Notes under the pieces: model-generated | Told to the model about the DNA's origin: nothing | The model's input: the letters and a program-made list of their open reading frames with translations, nothing else | Database searches by the model: none | Assembly (NCBI GenBank): GCA_029938595.1 | Contig: JAOZUP010000153.1 | Location: 1-8,845, forward strand | Reading direction: 5' to 3' | Length of the DNA: 8,845 nucleotides | Source of the DNA: Thermoanaerobaculales bacterium | GTDB taxonomy: Bacteria; Acidobacteriota; Thermoanaerobaculia; Thermoanaerobaculales; Sulfomarinibacteraceae | Program-made: the position numbers and the translations under genes | Shown here: one piece after another, positions 1 to 7,398 of the stretch | Layout: every line of letters starts with the position of its first letter | Position numbering within the stretch: the stretch's first letter is position 1

Positions 1-3000
1 GCAGAAACACAAATTAGGAATGAGGAATTAGGAATTAGGAATGCCGCCCACACACCCGAGTCGACCGTGGGCGGGCGGGCCGGCATTCCTAATTCCTCAT
101 TCCTAATTCCTAATTCAAAGTTGCCGGGCCCGTTGGGCTTGGTACCCGACCCTCACCCGCCCGGCACGCCTCTCCCCCGCCTGACCCTGCTTGCCGTTGA
201 CCGCCGCGGCTATCGCAACCTCTGCCGGCTGCTGACCGAGGCCGCGCGCGGCCGGCCCAAGGGGCAGTCGCGGGCCACCTGGTTGCAGATCGAGGCTCAC
301 GCCGATGGCCTCCACTGCCTGACGGGCGGCGCCGAGGGAGTCCTTGCCCAGCGGCTCGTCCATCGCGGTCTCGACGCCGCCCGGCGCGAGCTCGCGCACC
401 TGGCCCATCTCTTCCCGAGAAGACTCCACGTCGAGCTGCAGCGCCACCGGCTGTGTGCCGAGGAGCATCGCAACCGGGCGCTCGCCGACCTCGCGCGAGG
501 GCTCAAGCTGCCGCTGGCGGCCACCGGCGGCATCCGCTACGCGCGGTCGTCCAACCGGGACCTCGCCGATGTGCTGGCCTGCATCCGCGAGGGCGTCACC
601 CTCGACACCGCCGGCCGTCTACTCGAGGGCGGCCACGAACGCCACCTGCGCTCGCCGCGCGAGATGGCGCTCCTCTTCGCCGACCAACGGCGAGCGGTGG
701 CCGAGACCGGAGCCCTCGCCGACGAGCTCGAGTTCACCCTCGACGACCTCGGTTATCGATTCCCCGACTACCCCCTGCCAGTGGGAGAAAGCCCCATCTC
801 TCACCTGCGGCGAGTCACATGGGACGGCGCCCGCACCCGCTTCCGTCCATTGACCGCACGCGCCCAGGCGCAGCTCGAGCGTGAGCTCGATCTGATCGAG
901 AAACTCGACCTGGCGGGCTATTTCCTCATCGTTTGGGACATCGTCCGCTTCTGCCAACGCGAGGGCATCATGGCCCAGGGGCGAGGCTCGGCCGCCAACT
1001 CGGCGGTCTGTTACGCGCTCTCCATCACCGCCGTTGATCCGGTCAAGATGGAACTGCTCTTCGAGCGCTTCCTGTCCGAGGAACGAGGCGAGTGGCCGGA
1101 CATCGACCTCGACCTGCCGTCGGGCGATCAGCGCGAGAAGGTCATCCAGTACGTCTACCGGCGTTACGGGCCGCACGGCGCCGGTATGACCGCCAACGTC
1201 ATCACCTACCGCGCGCGCTCGGCGGCACGCGAGGTCGGCAAGGCGCTGGGGTTCTCGCTCGAGCAGGTGGGCCGCATCTCCAAGCGCTTCGGCCGCCACA
1301 TGACGACCGAGATCTCGGAGGGGGCGCGCGACCTCGACCACGAGCTCAGGGAGGTGGGGTTCGATCCCTCCTCGCGCCGGGTCGAACATTTCAAGCGGCT
1401 GTGGTGGGAGATCCACCACCTCCCCCGCCACCTCGGTCAGCACTCCGGCGGCATGGTCATCGCCCACGGGCGCCTCGACGAGGTGGTGCCGCTGGAGCCG
1501 GCGGCGATGGAGGGGCGGACGGTGATCCAGTGGGACAAGGACGACTGCGCCGATCTCGGGCTGATCAAGGTCGACCTCCTCGGTCTCGGCATGATGGCCG
1601 CTCTCGAAGAGGTGATACCTATGATCCGCGAGCACGAGGGCGTGGAGATCGACCTCGCCCACCTGCCGCCCGGCGACCCCGAGACATACGACCTCATCCG
1701 CCGCGCCGACACCGCCGGTGTCTTCCAGATCGAGAGCCGGGCGCAGATGGCATCCCTGCCGCGCAATCGGCCCGAGATCTTCTACGACCTGGTGGTGCAG
1801 GTGGCGATCATCCGCCCGGGGCCGATCGCCGGCAACATGACCAACCCCTACCTCGAGCGCCGTCAGGGCCGCGAGCCCGTCACCTATGCCCACCCCTGCT
1901 TGGAGCCGATCCTGAAGCGCACCCTCGGCGTGCCGCTGTTCCAGGAGCAGCTCCTGCGCATCGCCATGGAGGCAGCGGGGTTTTCCGGCGGCGAAGCCGA
2001 GGAGCTGCGGCGGGCGATGGGTTTCAAACGCTCGCGAGAACGGATGGACGTGATCGAGAAACGCCTGCGCAGCGGCATGAGTCAGCGCGGCATCACCGGT
2101 GCCGTCCAGGACGAGGTCGTGCGCTCGATCACCTCCTTCGCCCTCTACGGTTTTCCCGAGTCGCACTCCGCGAGCTTTGCCCTCCTGGTCTACGCCTCCG
2201 CCTACCTCAAGACCCACCACCCGGCAGCCTTCTACGCCTGTCTCCTCAACGCCTGGCCAATGGGCTTTTACCACCCAGCCACCCTGGTCAAGGACGGCCA
2301 GCGCCGCGGGGTCCGCTTCCTGCCGGTAGACGTCAATCGCTCGGGGCGGCGCTGCCACTGGGAGGACGGCGCGGTGCGCATCGGCCTGCGCTGGGTTCAC
2401 GGTCTCAAGCGGGCCGCCGGTGAAACCATCGAGGCCGAGCGCGAGCGAACGCTCTTCAACGACGTCGCGGACCTCACCCAGCGCTGCGGTCTTTCAGCCG
2501 AGCAGCTCGAACGCCTGGCGCATGTGGGTGCGCTGGCCTCGCTCGGGCTGAGCCGGCGCGCGGCCCTGTGGCAGGTCTCGGAGGTGGCGGGCCGGCGCGG
2601 GCCGCTGTTTGCCAACCTGCCACCCGAGAGCACCTCGCCTCTGGCTGAGATGAGCCCGTTCGACGAGACCGTCGCCGACTACGCCGGCCTCCACCTCACA
2701 ACCGGCCCCCACCTCATGGCCTACGTGCGCCCGGAGCTCGACCGCCGTGGGGTTGTGGCGGCGGCAGCGCTGGACGCCATCGACGACGGCGCGATCGTGC
2801 GGGTGGCGGGAGCGGTGATCGTACGCCAGCGCCCAGGCACAGCCAAAGGCTTCGTTTTCCTGACCATGGAGGACGAGACCGGCATGGTGCAGGCGATCAT
2901 CCGTCCCGACCTGTTTCAAAAGCATCGTGCCTTCCTCGTGTCAACGCCGGTGCTGCTGGTAGAGGGCCCCCTGCAAAAGCAGGACGGAACGATCTCGATC

Positions 3001-3063
3001 AAGGCCCGCCGCTTCGAGGCCGTGCACGCCGAAGCCGCAGTGGAGAGCCATGATTTCCACTGA
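1..3063 (+). CDS. dnaE2: Error-prone DNA polymerase DnaE2/ImuC, 5'-partial (start lies upstream of the window)
   Basis: C-family polymerase for translesion, mutagenic synthesis, normally acting with ImuA/ImuB in the SOS response; neither partner is visible here. The frame is open from base 1 (1020 visible codons), so the GTG at 67 is not convincingly the start. The PHP domain is visible from its middle; its N-terminal histidine motif would lie upstream. DnaE2-type signatures include DVLACIREG and ERHLRSPREM. The palm carries GRGS (codons 327-330), PDIDLDL with catalytic Asp367 and Asp369, and LIKVDLLGLGM with the third catalytic Asp525. A helix-hairpin-helix region (LPVDVN onward), a PLF motif near the clamp-binding position and a C-terminal OB fold follow. 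The terminal SHDFH resembles the S-R-D-F-R/H end typical of DnaE2, which favours it over replicative DnaE1. Odd point: the first ~40 codons are a repeat read in frame (see the repeat at 11-117). Product certain; true start outside view. Confidence 0.93.
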   Translation, partial: AETQIRNEELGIRNAAHTPESTVGGRAGIPNSSFLIPNSKLPGPLGLVPDPHPPGTPLPRLTLLAVDRRGYRNLCRLLTEAARGRPKGQSRATWLQIEAHADGLHCLTGGAEGVLAQRLVHRGLDAARRELAHLAHLFPRRLHVELQRHRLCAEEHRNRALADLARGLKLPLAATGGIRYARSSNRDLADVLACIREGVTLDTAGRLLEGGHERHLRSPREMALLFADQRRAVAETGALADELEFTLDDLGYRFPDYPLPVGESPISHLRRVTWDGARTRFRPLTARAQAQLERELDLIEKLDLAGYFLIVWDIVRFCQREGIMAQGRGSAANSAVCYALSITAVDPVKMELLFERFLSEERGEWPDIDLDLPSGDQREKVIQYVYRRYGPHGAGMTANVITYRARSAAREVGKALGFSLEQVGRISKRFGRHMTTEISEGARDLDHELREVGFDPSSRRVEHFKRLWWEIHHLPRHLGQHSGGMVIAHGRLDEVVPLEPAAMEGRTVIQWDKDDCADLGLIKVDLLGLGMMAALEEVIPMIREHEGVEIDLAHLPPGDPETYDLIRRADTAGVFQIESRAQMASLPRNRPEIFYDLVVQVAIIRPGPIAGNMTNPYLERRQGREPVTYAHPCLEPILKRTLGVPLFQEQLLRIAMEAAGFSGGEAEELRRAMGFKRSRERMDVIEKRLRSGMSQRGITGAVQDEVVRSITSFALYGFPESHSASFALLVYASAYLKTHHPAAFYACLLNAWPMGFYHPATLVKDGQRRGVRFLPVDVNRSGRRCHWEDGAVRIGLRWVHGLKRAAGETIEAERERTLFNDVADLTQRCGLSAEQLERLAHVGALASLGLSRRAALWQVSEVAGRRGPLFANLPPESTSPLAEMSPFDETVADYAGLHLTTGPHLMAYVRPELDRRGVVAAAALDAIDDGAIVRVAGAVIVRQRPGTAKGFVFLTMEDETGMVQAIIRPDLFQKHRAFLVSTPVLLVEGPLQKQDGTISIKARRFEAVHAEAAVESHDFH
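11..117. repeat. Heptamer (AATTAGG) imperfect inverted repeat inside the dnaE2 frame
   Basis: Left arm 12-46 reads AATTAGG, AATGAGG, AATTAGG, AATTAGG, AATGCCG. The right arm (81-115), read on the minus strand, gives AATTAGG, AATTAGG, AATGAGG, AATTAGG, AATGCCG. The arms use the same heptamer units, but the AATGAGG variant sits second on the left and third on the right. Inner segments 45-51 (CGCCCAC) and 67-73 (GTGGGCG) are also complementary, so the whole element could fold into a long hairpin. Both arms are open in the polymerase frame, the right one as a peptide like IPNSSFLIPNS, which has no counterpart in ordinary PHP domains. I cannot assign a mobilising enzyme or family name. Confidence 0.85.
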
Positions 3064-3064
3064 C

Positions 3065-3225
3065 CCACCACACCCCAGGATGAACCACAGAGACACAGAG
3101 AAAGCACAGAGAAGGCACAGAGCCCACCACATCGCAAACACAAAGACACAAAGACACGAAGACATCACGATCCCCATCCACCCGCCCGAGATGCCCACAG
3201 ATCACACAGATAGACACAGATAATC
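3065..3225. repeat. Left arm of a three-module imperfect inverted repeat
   Basis: Three blocks of degenerate octamer-like units follow the polymerase stop codon. Module A (3081-3122) is built on CACAGAGA with AAAG/AAGG spacers. Module B (3132-3163) is built on CACAAAGA and CACGAAGA. Module C (3192-3222) is built on CACAGAT and CACACAGATA. All units are variants of CAC-purine-purine-A-G/T. The same three modules recur in mirrored order at 3411-3563. Conceptual proteins on either strand are low-complexity (for example ICVYLCDLW) and are artefacts of the repeat, not genes. Confidence 0.85.
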
Positions 3226-3410
3226 GCAAGAACAGGAGTGGTGGCAGTGCCGTAGATTGACGGAGGAACCGCCGGCGATCTAACGATCGCCGACCGCCGG
3301 TGGAAAGCCTGGCTGCGACGAACGCTTGCGTTCGGAGTCGTTGCCCTGGCCTCCGGTTCCTGGCCGTCGTCCAACGGCCGGGACCTCGCGACGCGTTGAC
3401 TCCTCCCCAT
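3226..3410. other. Unique core between the inverted-repeat arms, with three short hairpins
   Basis: No credible coding region is seen in these 185 bases. Three perfect-stem hairpins are visible: 3273-3280 pairs with 3285-3292 (8 bp, loop TAAC); 3319-3324 pairs with 3329-3334 (6 bp, loop CTTG, with a further three outer pairs across a bulge); 3362-3367 pairs with 3374-3379 (6 bp, loop of 6). The first hairpin is flanked by direct repeats ACCGCCGG at 3268-3275 and 3293-3300. None is followed by a T-run, so they do not look like intrinsic terminators. This could be a small structured RNA, a folded-DNA recognition site, the relic of a mobile element, or chance in GC-rich DNA. Confidence 0.45.
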
Positions 3411-3563
3411 GGACTATCTGTGTTTATCTGTGTGATCTGTGGGCAAATTGGGATGGTGCGCGGCCTTCGTGTCTTCGTGCCTTCGTGTTTGCGACGTGGG
3501 TGGTTGGGTGCCTCTGTGTTTTCTCTGTGCCTCTGTGTCTCTGTGGTTCAACCCCGGGTGGTG
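3411..3563. repeat. Right arm of the three-module inverted repeat
   Basis: This is the mirror image of the left arm at 3065-3225. Module C' is 3415-3445 (TATCTGTG units), B' is 3465-3494 (CTTCGTG units) and A' is 3511-3550 (CTCTGTG units, ending TGTGGTTCA). Read on the minus strand, the order is A, B, C, as in the left arm, with GCCCACAGATCACACAGATA nearly unchanged between arms. The link between A and B (containing TCGCAAACAC) is also conserved. The stretches between B and C are only loosely similar. This supports one composite element with two arms rather than independent repeat accumulation. Confidence 0.85.
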
Positions 3564-3565
3564 GC

Positions 3566-3587
3566 AAATTCGAAATCCGAAATTCGA
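3566..3587. repeat. AAATTCG heptamer tract
   Basis: Three tandem heptamers, AAATTCG, AAATCCG and AAATTCG, plus a trailing A. They lie just beyond the right arm and about 30 bases before the carrier gene start. The unit length matches the AATTAGG repeat at the left of the window, but the sequence family is different. It is the most AT-rich stretch of this gap and may overlap the carrier's promoter, though no good -35/-10 pair is seen. Confidence 0.65.
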
Positions 3588-3603
3588 GTATCCTCACCCA
3601 ACT

Positions 3604-3609
3604 GAGAGG
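3604..3609 (+). promoter_or_regulatory. Ribosome binding site for the YfcC-family gene
   Basis: GAGAGG lies six bases upstream of the GTG at 3616. An in-frame TAA occupies 3613-3615 directly before that GTG, so the gene cannot start further upstream. Together these fix the start at 3616. Confidence 0.7.
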
Positions 3610-3615
3610 TACTAA

Positions 3616-5058
3616 GTGACCGCCATCCTGCAGCGATTCAAGATCCCGCACGTGTTCACGCTGCTTACGGGCGTGGTCTTCGTCTGCAGCCTCCTGACCT
3701 TTGTCATCCCTTCCGGCGAGTATGAACGGGAGACCCGGTCGGTCGGCGGACACGATCGAACCGTGGTGGTGCCCGACACCTACACCACCTTGCCAAAACA
3801 TTATTCAGGCAAGGGCCTGCTGGTCCAGGACGAGGTCGCGGGACAGGCGAGCCCGGTGAGCCTCGAGGGCTTCCTCAGTGCCATCCCCCGCGGGATGGTG
3901 GAAGCGGCCGACATCATTTTTTTCATCTTCATCATTGGCGGCGTCTTCGGCATATTGCAGGCGACCGGCACGACAACCGCGATTCTAGGTTCAATCCTGA
4001 AACGCCTGCGTTCATCATGGCAATTGCTCACAATCGTCCTCATGACCGCGATGGCAATCGGCGGTTCGACGCTCGGGATGGGCGAGGAGTTCATTCCGTT
4101 GGTGCCGATCTTCCTGATCGTTGCCAAGGAGATCGGCTGCGACCGGATTTTCGGTGTGGCCCTCGTATACGTCGCTGGTGCGGTCGGCTTCGCTGCCGCC
4201 ACTACTAACCCGTTTACCGTCAACATCGCACAGGAGATCGCAGGGCTCCCGCTCAACAGCGCGATATCGTTCAGACTCCTCTTCTTCGTTGCCTGTATGA
4301 CAGTAACGCTGGTCTACATGATCCGCTACGGCAGTCGAATCCGCCGGGACCCCTCGATGTCTCTCATGGCTGGCGACGAACTTGACCTCCAGACCGACGA
4401 TGTCGAGCCACCGGCGTTACGCCCGGCGCACCTGGTCATCCTGGTCGCATGCATCGTGATTTTCGTATTTATTCTCTACGCAGTCCAGGAGATGGGTTGG
4501 TGGCTGACCCAAATGGCCGGGGGCTTCCTCCTCATGGGCCTGGTCGCCACAGCCGTCGCCCGGCTGCCGGTTCGGGAGGCGACACTCGCGGCGGTGCGTG
4601 GAATGGAGGAAATGACAGTCGCCGCACTGGTCGTCGGCTTTGCCCGCGGCATCACCGTCGTGCTTGAGCAGGGTCAGATTCTCGACACCTTGATCTTTTC
4701 AGCCGCTGCGGTACTGCAGCATGTACCACGATATGTCGCGGCCGAGGGAATGTTGGTGTTTCAGGCAATCTTGAACTTCTTCATCCCCTCCGGTTCGGGC
4801 CAGGCAGCGGTGACAATGCCTCTGATGGCCCCACTTGCGGATGTCCTGGGCTTAACCAGACAAACGGCGGTCTTCGCCTTTACCTGTGGTGACGGGTTCT
4901 CCAACACCGTGATCCCAACCTCCGGCATTCTCATGGCTTCGCTCGGTCTCGCCCGCGTGCCCTACGACCGGTGGTTACGTTTCATGGCGCCCCTCTTGCT
5001 CCAACTGTTCGTCCTCGCCGCGGTGTTCATGGCCATCGCAGTCGCGATCGAACTCTAG
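3616..5058 (+). CDS. yfcC: YfcC/DcuC-family inner-membrane carrier
   Basis: A 480-residue polytopic membrane protein of the C4-dicarboxylate anaerobic carrier-like (DcuC/YfcC) family, which moves small organic anions or amino acids by secondary transport; the substrate cannot be read from the sequence. About twelve hydrophobic segments are visible, the first at residues ~12-31 and the last at ~456-478. A soluble loop (~32-93) begins with the family's IPSGEYER motif. Strong signatures are NPFTVNIAQEIAGLPLNS (~198-215), the re-entrant-type IPSGSGQAAVTMPLMAPLAD (~390-409) and GDGFSNTVIPTSG (~425-437). The length is normal and the frame intact. The GTG start is fixed by an adjacent upstream stop and a good ribosome binding site. 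It stands alone, with a repeat-filled gap before it and 167 bases after it. By eye it is somewhat less GC-rich than the polymerase gene, which might hint at separate history. Family is secure; the gene symbol denotes family resemblance only. Confidence 0.85.
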   Translation: MTAILQRFKIPHVFTLLTGVVFVCSLLTFVIPSGEYERETRSVGGHDRTVVVPDTYTTLPKHYSGKGLLVQDEVAGQASPVSLEGFLSAIPRGMVEAADIIFFIFIIGGVFGILQATGTTTAILGSILKRLRSSWQLLTIVLMTAMAIGGSTLGMGEEFIPLVPIFLIVAKEIGCDRIFGVALVYVAGAVGFAAATTNPFTVNIAQEIAGLPLNSAISFRLLFFVACMTVTLVYMIRYGSRIRRDPSMSLMAGDELDLQTDDVEPPALRPAHLVILVACIVIFVFILYAVQEMGWWLTQMAGGFLLMGLVATAVARLPVREATLAAVRGMEEMTVAALVVGFARGITVVLEQGQILDTLIFSAAAVLQHVPRYVAAEGMLVFQAILNFFIPSGSGQAAVTMPLMAPLADVLGLTRQTAVFAFTCGDGFSNTVIPTSGILMASLGLARVPYDRWLRFMAPLLLQLFVLAAVFMAIAVAIEL

Positions 5059-5225
5059 CCCCCGGTTCTCACCAGGTGTCTACGGCGAACGGCCCGTCAA
5101 GATCACCCAAGATACACGTGATAAGCTATTTGAAAGGGGCCATGGCCTGTGAAACAAGGGCTTTGACCTGTCTTTTTGCAGTGGTCCGGTCGAAATCGAG
5201 TCGCGGTAGGTAGTGGGGTCAGAGG
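5059..5225. other. Intergenic region, possible promoter of the c-di-GMP gene
   Basis: 167 bases with no gene. A perfect 10-base palindrome GGCCATGGCC lies at 5138-5147 and CACGTG at 5115-5120. TTGAAA (5130-5135) and TTGACC (5163-5168) resemble -35 hexamers, but neither has a matching -10 at proper spacing. No hairpin with a T-run marks termination of the preceding carrier gene. The assignment as a promoter region rests mainly on position. Confidence 0.25.
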
Positions 5226-7367
5226 ATGACACCGAGCAGCGTCGATAGGTCCAGAAACGGACACATCACTAGTCTCGCAAACTTCGAGACGCCGAATCTC
5301 GAGATGATCGCGAAACGGCGGCCCCAGTTGTGGGTGGTGACCCTCTCCCTGCTCGTATTCACCGTCGCGGTTCTCTCTCTAGTGCTGTTCTGGGAGAAGG
5401 TCACTCTCGAAGTCTGGTCGCCCCGAGTGTTGCTTTTCCTCGGCATCGTCCTGCTGGCGGTTCTGTTCAGCGCCCACACGATCGCGAAGGAGCTCCAGCT
5501 TCGCGCCTCCACTAGAGAACTGATGGATGAGGAGGTTCTCGCCGCCGCTCTCACCAACAGCCTGCGGGAAGCAAACGTAGTAATCGACTCGGGCAACGAG
5601 GTCAACCTTCGGCTCGACCTCGAACAGGTGCTCGAGACCATCCTCGCCTGTTCACTGGACCTTCTCGACGGGCAGGGTAGCTCGATCATGATGATGTGCT
5701 CCGAGGACGAGCTGCGAACCGTCTGCTCGAAAGGGCAGAGTTCTGCCGGCGGGGCGCGGGTCAATCTCCGCAGCGGCGTCGCCGGCCAGGTGGCAGCGAC
5801 CCATGAGGCCGTGCTGGTGAACGGCACATTCGACTGGAGCCACTACCGCGATGATCACGAAGAGCATCGTCCAACCAGCGCGCTGAGCATTCCCCTGACG
5901 AGCGACGGGGATCTCATAGGGGTTCTCAACGTCAACGCAAAACCGGAACGCGAGTATTCGCAGCGCGACCTGCGCGCGATGAGCCGTTTTGGAGAGCAGG
6001 CCGGTTCCGCCATCGCCCACGTACAAGCTCACGAGGCGCAGCGCAAGTTCGCCCACCCAACCGACTACCAGGCGTTGCACAACCCCCTCACCGGTCTGCC
6101 GAACCGCTCGCTGTTGCTTGACCGAGTCGGCAACGCCCTCGCCCGTCGCCGGCCACCGGGCAACTCGGTCGTTCTCCTGTTCCTCGACCTCGATGACTTC
6201 AAACGGGTCAACGACAGCCTCGGCCACTCTGCGGGAGACCAGGTGCTGATCGCCCTCGCGGAGCGCCTCCGAACGAGCGTCCGCGCGGGTGATTCGGTGG
6301 CCCACTTCGGGGCCGATGAGTTTGCGATTCTGCTCGAAGCATCGGATGCTGATGAGGCCTTCATGGCTGCAGAGCGAATTCTCAGTGATTTGTCAAAACC
6401 CTTCCCGCTCGAGGGTCGCGAGGTGACGTTCACGGCCAGTATCGGCATCGCTCTCGAGCCATCGAGCGACGGGCGTCCCGAGGAGCTCATGCGCAACGCG
6501 TTCACCGCTCTGCACGCAGCCAAGGAGCGCGGCAAGGGCCAGGTGGCGGTCTTCGAGCAATCGATGCATTCGACCGCCCTCAGTCGTCTCGATCTCGAGC
6601 ACGAGCTTCGGCACGCCGTCGAGCACGACGGGCTCGACGTGTATTTCCAACCTTTGCTGGATCTCAAGGATCTGACGGTGCACGGTTTCGAGGCGCTGGT
6701 CCGCTGGAACCACCCGGAGCGGGGGGTGATCGCAGACTTCTCCTTCGTGCCCCTCGCCGAGGAGGCGGGCCTCCAGCCCCAGATCGACCGCATGGTCCTG
6801 CAGGAAACCTGCGCCAGGGTCAAGGAGCTGAACTCGGGGATCTTTGCGGCCAACCCGGTCGCCGCGCATGTCAACCTCTCCCCGAATACCATCCGCGAGC
6901 CCGACTTCGTGGCCAACCTCGCCAGCGACCTGGCAAACTCCGGGCTCGATCCCGAGCAGCTGGTGCTCGAGATCACCGAGGGCGTCATGATGCACGATGT
7001 CGAGCAGGCGGCCAGCAGGTTGCGGGCGATCAAATCGCTCGGAGTTCGCCTCGCCCTCGATGACTTCGGGACCGGTTACTCATCATTGAGCTATCTGAGG
7101 AGCTTCCCGGTGGATGTCGTCAAGATCGACAAGATCTTTGTCGATGAAATCGAGCACGACCCCGGGGCGGTGGCACTCGTGCAGGCCATTCTCAGCCTCG
7201 GACTCGGGCTCACGTTCGAGGTCGTGGCCGAAGGCATCGAGACCTCCGATCAACTCGAGAGTCTGCTCGATCTCGGGTGCCGGTACGGTCAGGGCTATCT
7301 CCTCGCACGCCCGCTTTCTCAGCCACAGCTGGTCGAGTTTCTCGACCACATCTGCCCAGGGCAGTGA
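5226..7367 (+). CDS. Membrane-anchored GAF-GGDEF-EAL cyclic-di-GMP phosphodiesterase (degenerate GADEF cyclase motif)
   Basis: A 713-residue c-di-GMP turnover protein. Two membrane segments (~34-56 and ~67-86) separated by a very short loop place the rest in the cytoplasm. A coiled linker leads to a GAF sensor domain (~125-265; ligand unknown). The GGDEF domain (~285-445) keeps LDLDDFKRVND (metal and substrate Asp/Asn), but its signature is GADEF (362-366), with the second Gly replaced, and NPLTGLPNR has Asn where Asp is usual. The product-binding RxxD I-site (RAGD, 353-356) is preserved at the normal five-residue distance. The EAL domain (~455-710) has EAL (489-491), VNLS, LEITE, DDFGTGYSSL (612-621), K633, EVVAEG (665-670) and GQGY, a complete phosphodiesterase set. 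I infer c-di-GMP hydrolysis to pGpG, with the GGDEF unit regulatory or weakly active. ATG 5226 follows an in-frame TAG at 5211; AGAGG abuts it with no spacing, so GTGGGG (5213-5218) may serve instead. It ends 37 bases before xdhA. Confidence 0.92.
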   Translation: MTPSSVDRSRNGHITSLANFETPNLEMIAKRRPQLWVVTLSLLVFTVAVLSLVLFWEKVTLEVWSPRVLLFLGIVLLAVLFSAHTIAKELQLRASTRELMDEEVLAAALTNSLREANVVIDSGNEVNLRLDLEQVLETILACSLDLLDGQGSSIMMMCSEDELRTVCSKGQSSAGGARVNLRSGVAGQVAATHEAVLVNGTFDWSHYRDDHEEHRPTSALSIPLTSDGDLIGVLNVNAKPEREYSQRDLRAMSRFGEQAGSAIAHVQAHEAQRKFAHPTDYQALHNPLTGLPNRSLLLDRVGNALARRRPPGNSVVLLFLDLDDFKRVNDSLGHSAGDQVLIALAERLRTSVRAGDSVAHFGADEFAILLEASDADEAFMAAERILSDLSKPFPLEGREVTFTASIGIALEPSSDGRPEELMRNAFTALHAAKERGKGQVAVFEQSMHSTALSRLDLEHELRHAVEHDGLDVYFQPLLDLKDLTVHGFEALVRWNHPERGVIADFSFVPLAEEAGLQPQIDRMVLQETCARVKELNSGIFAANPVAAHVNLSPNTIREPDFVANLASDLANSGLDPEQLVLEITEGVMMHDVEQAASRLRAIKSLGVRLALDDFGTGYSSLSYLRSFPVDVVKIDKIFVDEIEHDPGAVALVQAILSLGLGLTFEVVAEGIETSDQLESLLDLGCRYGQGYLLARPLSQPQLVEFLDHICPGQ

Positions 7368-7393
7368 TACTCTGAAAAAAGAGACACACTCTC

Positions 7394-7398
7394 AGGGA
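7394..7398 (+). promoter_or_regulatory. Ribosome binding site that decides the xdhA start
   Basis: AGGGA immediately precedes an ATG at 7399 but lies six bases from a second in-frame ATG at 7405. The spacing favours 7405 as the start of the xanthine dehydrogenase small subunit. Confidence 0.6.

Noticed and set aside
67..69. GTG at 67 as the start of dnaE2
   Set aside because: The frame stays open upstream to base 1, the GTG lies within the loop of the inverted repeat, no ribosome binding site precedes it, and the PHP N-terminus would be missing. A start upstream of the window is more likely.
619..2400. Long minus-strand open frame (593 codons) and a plus-strand 443-codon frame over the polymerase
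   Set aside because: Both are shadows of the GC-rich dnaE2 gene; their translations are Arg/Pro/Ala/His-rich with no recognisable domain.
3273..3379. Intrinsic terminator of dnaE2
   Set aside because: The hairpins lack a following T-run and lie more than 200 bases after the stop.
3081..3550. CRISPR array
   Set aside because: Units are 7-11 bases, degenerate and nearly contiguous, without 20-40 base direct repeats separated by unique spacers, and no cas gene is visible.
3560..3600. Sigma-70 promoter overlapping the AAATTCG tract
   Set aside because: A TATCCT-like -10 can be found at 3589-3594, but no acceptable -35 stands at 16-18 bases upstream.
2916..3619. Several small open frames on both strands in the repeat region
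   Set aside because: They translate the degenerate repeats into Cys/Leu/Val-rich strings. The same peptide (ICVYLCDLWA) comes from both arms on opposite strands, which shows the inverted repeat rather than real genes.
5138..5147. Palindrome GGCCATGGCC as an operator
   Set aside because: A single 10-base GC-rich palindrome is common by chance and there is no second copy or adjacent regulator to support it.
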